A DNA stretch of 5,671 nucleotides from Thermoplasmata archaeon (GTDB lineage Archaea > Thermoplasmatota > Thermoplasmata > Lutacidiplasmatales > UBA184), in assembly GCA_030039135.1 (NCBI GenBank), contig JASHQN010000132.1, positions 1 through 5,671 of the forward strand, read 5' to 3'. A model generated the notes under the pieces. The model ran no database searches. It was not told the origin of the DNA and was given only the letters and a program-made list of their open reading frames with translations. Shown here piece after piece: positions 5,257-5,671 of the stretch (position 1 is its first letter; each line of letters starts with the position of its first letter). Position numbers and translations under genes: made by a program.

Positions 5257-5294
5257 GGCCGGCCGCCCCGAGCGCCCCGGAAGCGAATGTCGTG

Positions 5295-5330
5295 AATACG
5301 TATAAATACGCAGACCACGAATTCAATACG
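5295..5330 (+). repeat. AATACG repeats and palindrome around the TATA box
   Basis: AATACG occurs at 5295-5300, 5305-5310 and 5325-5330, in register at 10 and 20 bases, roughly one and two helical turns. CGTAT-AA-ATACG (5299-5310) is a perfect inverted repeat enclosing the TATA box, and ATACGTAT (5296-5303) is a second overlapping palindrome. Such repeats on one face of the DNA suit a dimeric repressor or activator. They could also arise from general AT-richness of a core promoter. Confidence 0.5.
5301..5308 (+). promoter_or_regulatory. Strong archaeal TATA box for the exported protein gene
   Basis: TATAAATA is the best promoter in the window. With usual archaeal spacing, transcription would begin near 5330, giving a leader of about 15 bases. 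That leader holds GAGGGG (5335-5340), a strong Shine-Dalgarno-like site 4 bases before the ATG at 5345. The combination predicts high expression, as expected for a surface protein. Confidence 0.75.
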
Positions 5331-5344
5331 GCCCGAGGGGTAAA

Positions 5345-5671
5345 ATGGCAAAAGGCAAGCTCGGCCAGCGGACTATCTACGCGATGACGATCGTGACGAT
5401 TCTAGCGGTTGCCGGCGGCTACGCGGCTGCGGCGGCATTCAGCCAGACCACCGTCACCCAACACAGCGAGGGGTACAACGTCACGAGTGCGGTGACGCCG
5501 GACTGGCCGACGGCCCCCACGGTGCAGTACGTGACCATGCCCGGGACGGTGCCCTCGACGATCACCTGTGCGTCCGCCGGAAGCACGAGCGGTACCTCGC
5601 CCTTCACATTCGACGTGCTGCTAAACATCTCGGCTGGCAACAAGGGTTGCAACGCAGGGGATTTCGGTGAG
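5345..5671 (+). CDS. Exported or cell-surface protein, N-terminal part (continues beyond window)
   Basis: An open frame of 109 codons from ATG 5345 to the window end with no stop. The N-terminus MAKGKLGQRTIYAMTIV is basic, followed by a hydrophobic stretch (11-32) ending in Ala-rich GGYAAAAAF, so a signal peptide or N-terminal anchor is clear. The mature part is Thr/Ser/Val-rich with few charges. It has N-glycosylation sequons NVT at 45-47 and NIS at 94-96, and two cysteines (75 and 102) that could form a disulfide. This composition is typical of archaeal secreted or S-layer-associated proteins. Cleavage could be by signal peptidase I after the Ala run. A pilin-like cleavage before Gln8 (LG-Q) is conceivable, but the usual Glu at +5 is missing. 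No domain family is recognised. The strong TATA box and Shine-Dalgarno site support the start. Confidence 0.82.
   Translation, partial: MAKGKLGQRTIYAMTIVTILAVAGGYAAAAAFSQTTVTQHSEGYNVTSAVTPDWPTAPTVQYVTMPGTVPSTITCASAGSTSGTSPFTFDVLLNISAGNKGCNAGDFGE

Noticed and set aside
5419..5652. 77-residue minus-strand frame with hydrophobic stretches
   Set aside because: It is the complement of the exported-protein gene, whose promoter, ribosome site and export signal are strong.
1..5671. CRISPR array, insertion sequence, toxin-antitoxin or defence genes
   Set aside because: No regularly spaced repeats, transposase motifs, terminal repeats or recognisable defence domains were seen on either strand.

Overview
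This is a GC-rich (about two thirds G+C by eye), densely packed chromosomal segment, most likely from an archaeon. The best evidence is promoter architecture. An AT-rich TATAAATA box sits about 40 bases ahead of a start codon at 5345. Several other genes have TATA-like hexamers 25-35 bases ahead of their starts, leaving almost no leader. The proteins are arginine-rich rather than extremely acidic, which argues against a haloarchaeon. A GC-rich Thermoplasmata-like lineage is my guess, from general knowledge only.

Layout from left to right. On the minus strand, a small Cys/His-rich protein (94-405) runs by a 4-base ATGA overlap into the start of an aldo/keto reductase that leaves the window at base 1. 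A plus-strand alpha/beta hydrolase (543-1373) follows. It converges on a minus-strand short-chain dehydrogenase of 2,4-dienoyl-CoA reductase type (1428-2246), which lies downstream of a thioredoxin-like protein with a CPFC active site (2318-2647). Divergent from the thioredoxin is a plus-strand esterase of the esterase D/enterochelin esterase type (2789-3871), then a 48-residue protein with two CxxC pairs (3918-4064). That converges on a minus-strand pair: a two-helix membrane protein with a long proline-rich tail (4661-5197) and a beta-rich protein with a C-terminal hydrophobic segment (4083-4634). Finally, a strong divergent promoter region (5198-5344) feeds a plus-strand exported or cell-surface protein that is cut by the window end (5345-5671).

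There is no single obvious pathway. The enzymes (aldo/keto reductase, hydrolase, dienoyl-CoA reductase, thioredoxin, esterase) suit general carbonyl, ester and fatty-acid metabolism plus redox upkeep, arranged as one- or two-gene units. I see no CRISPR array, insertion sequence, rRNA or tRNA. Nothing here amounts to a new multi-gene system. The most interesting items are the two small Cys-rich proteins, the unassigned membrane/beta-protein pair, and the palindromic TATA region with AATACG repeats ahead of the surface-protein gene.
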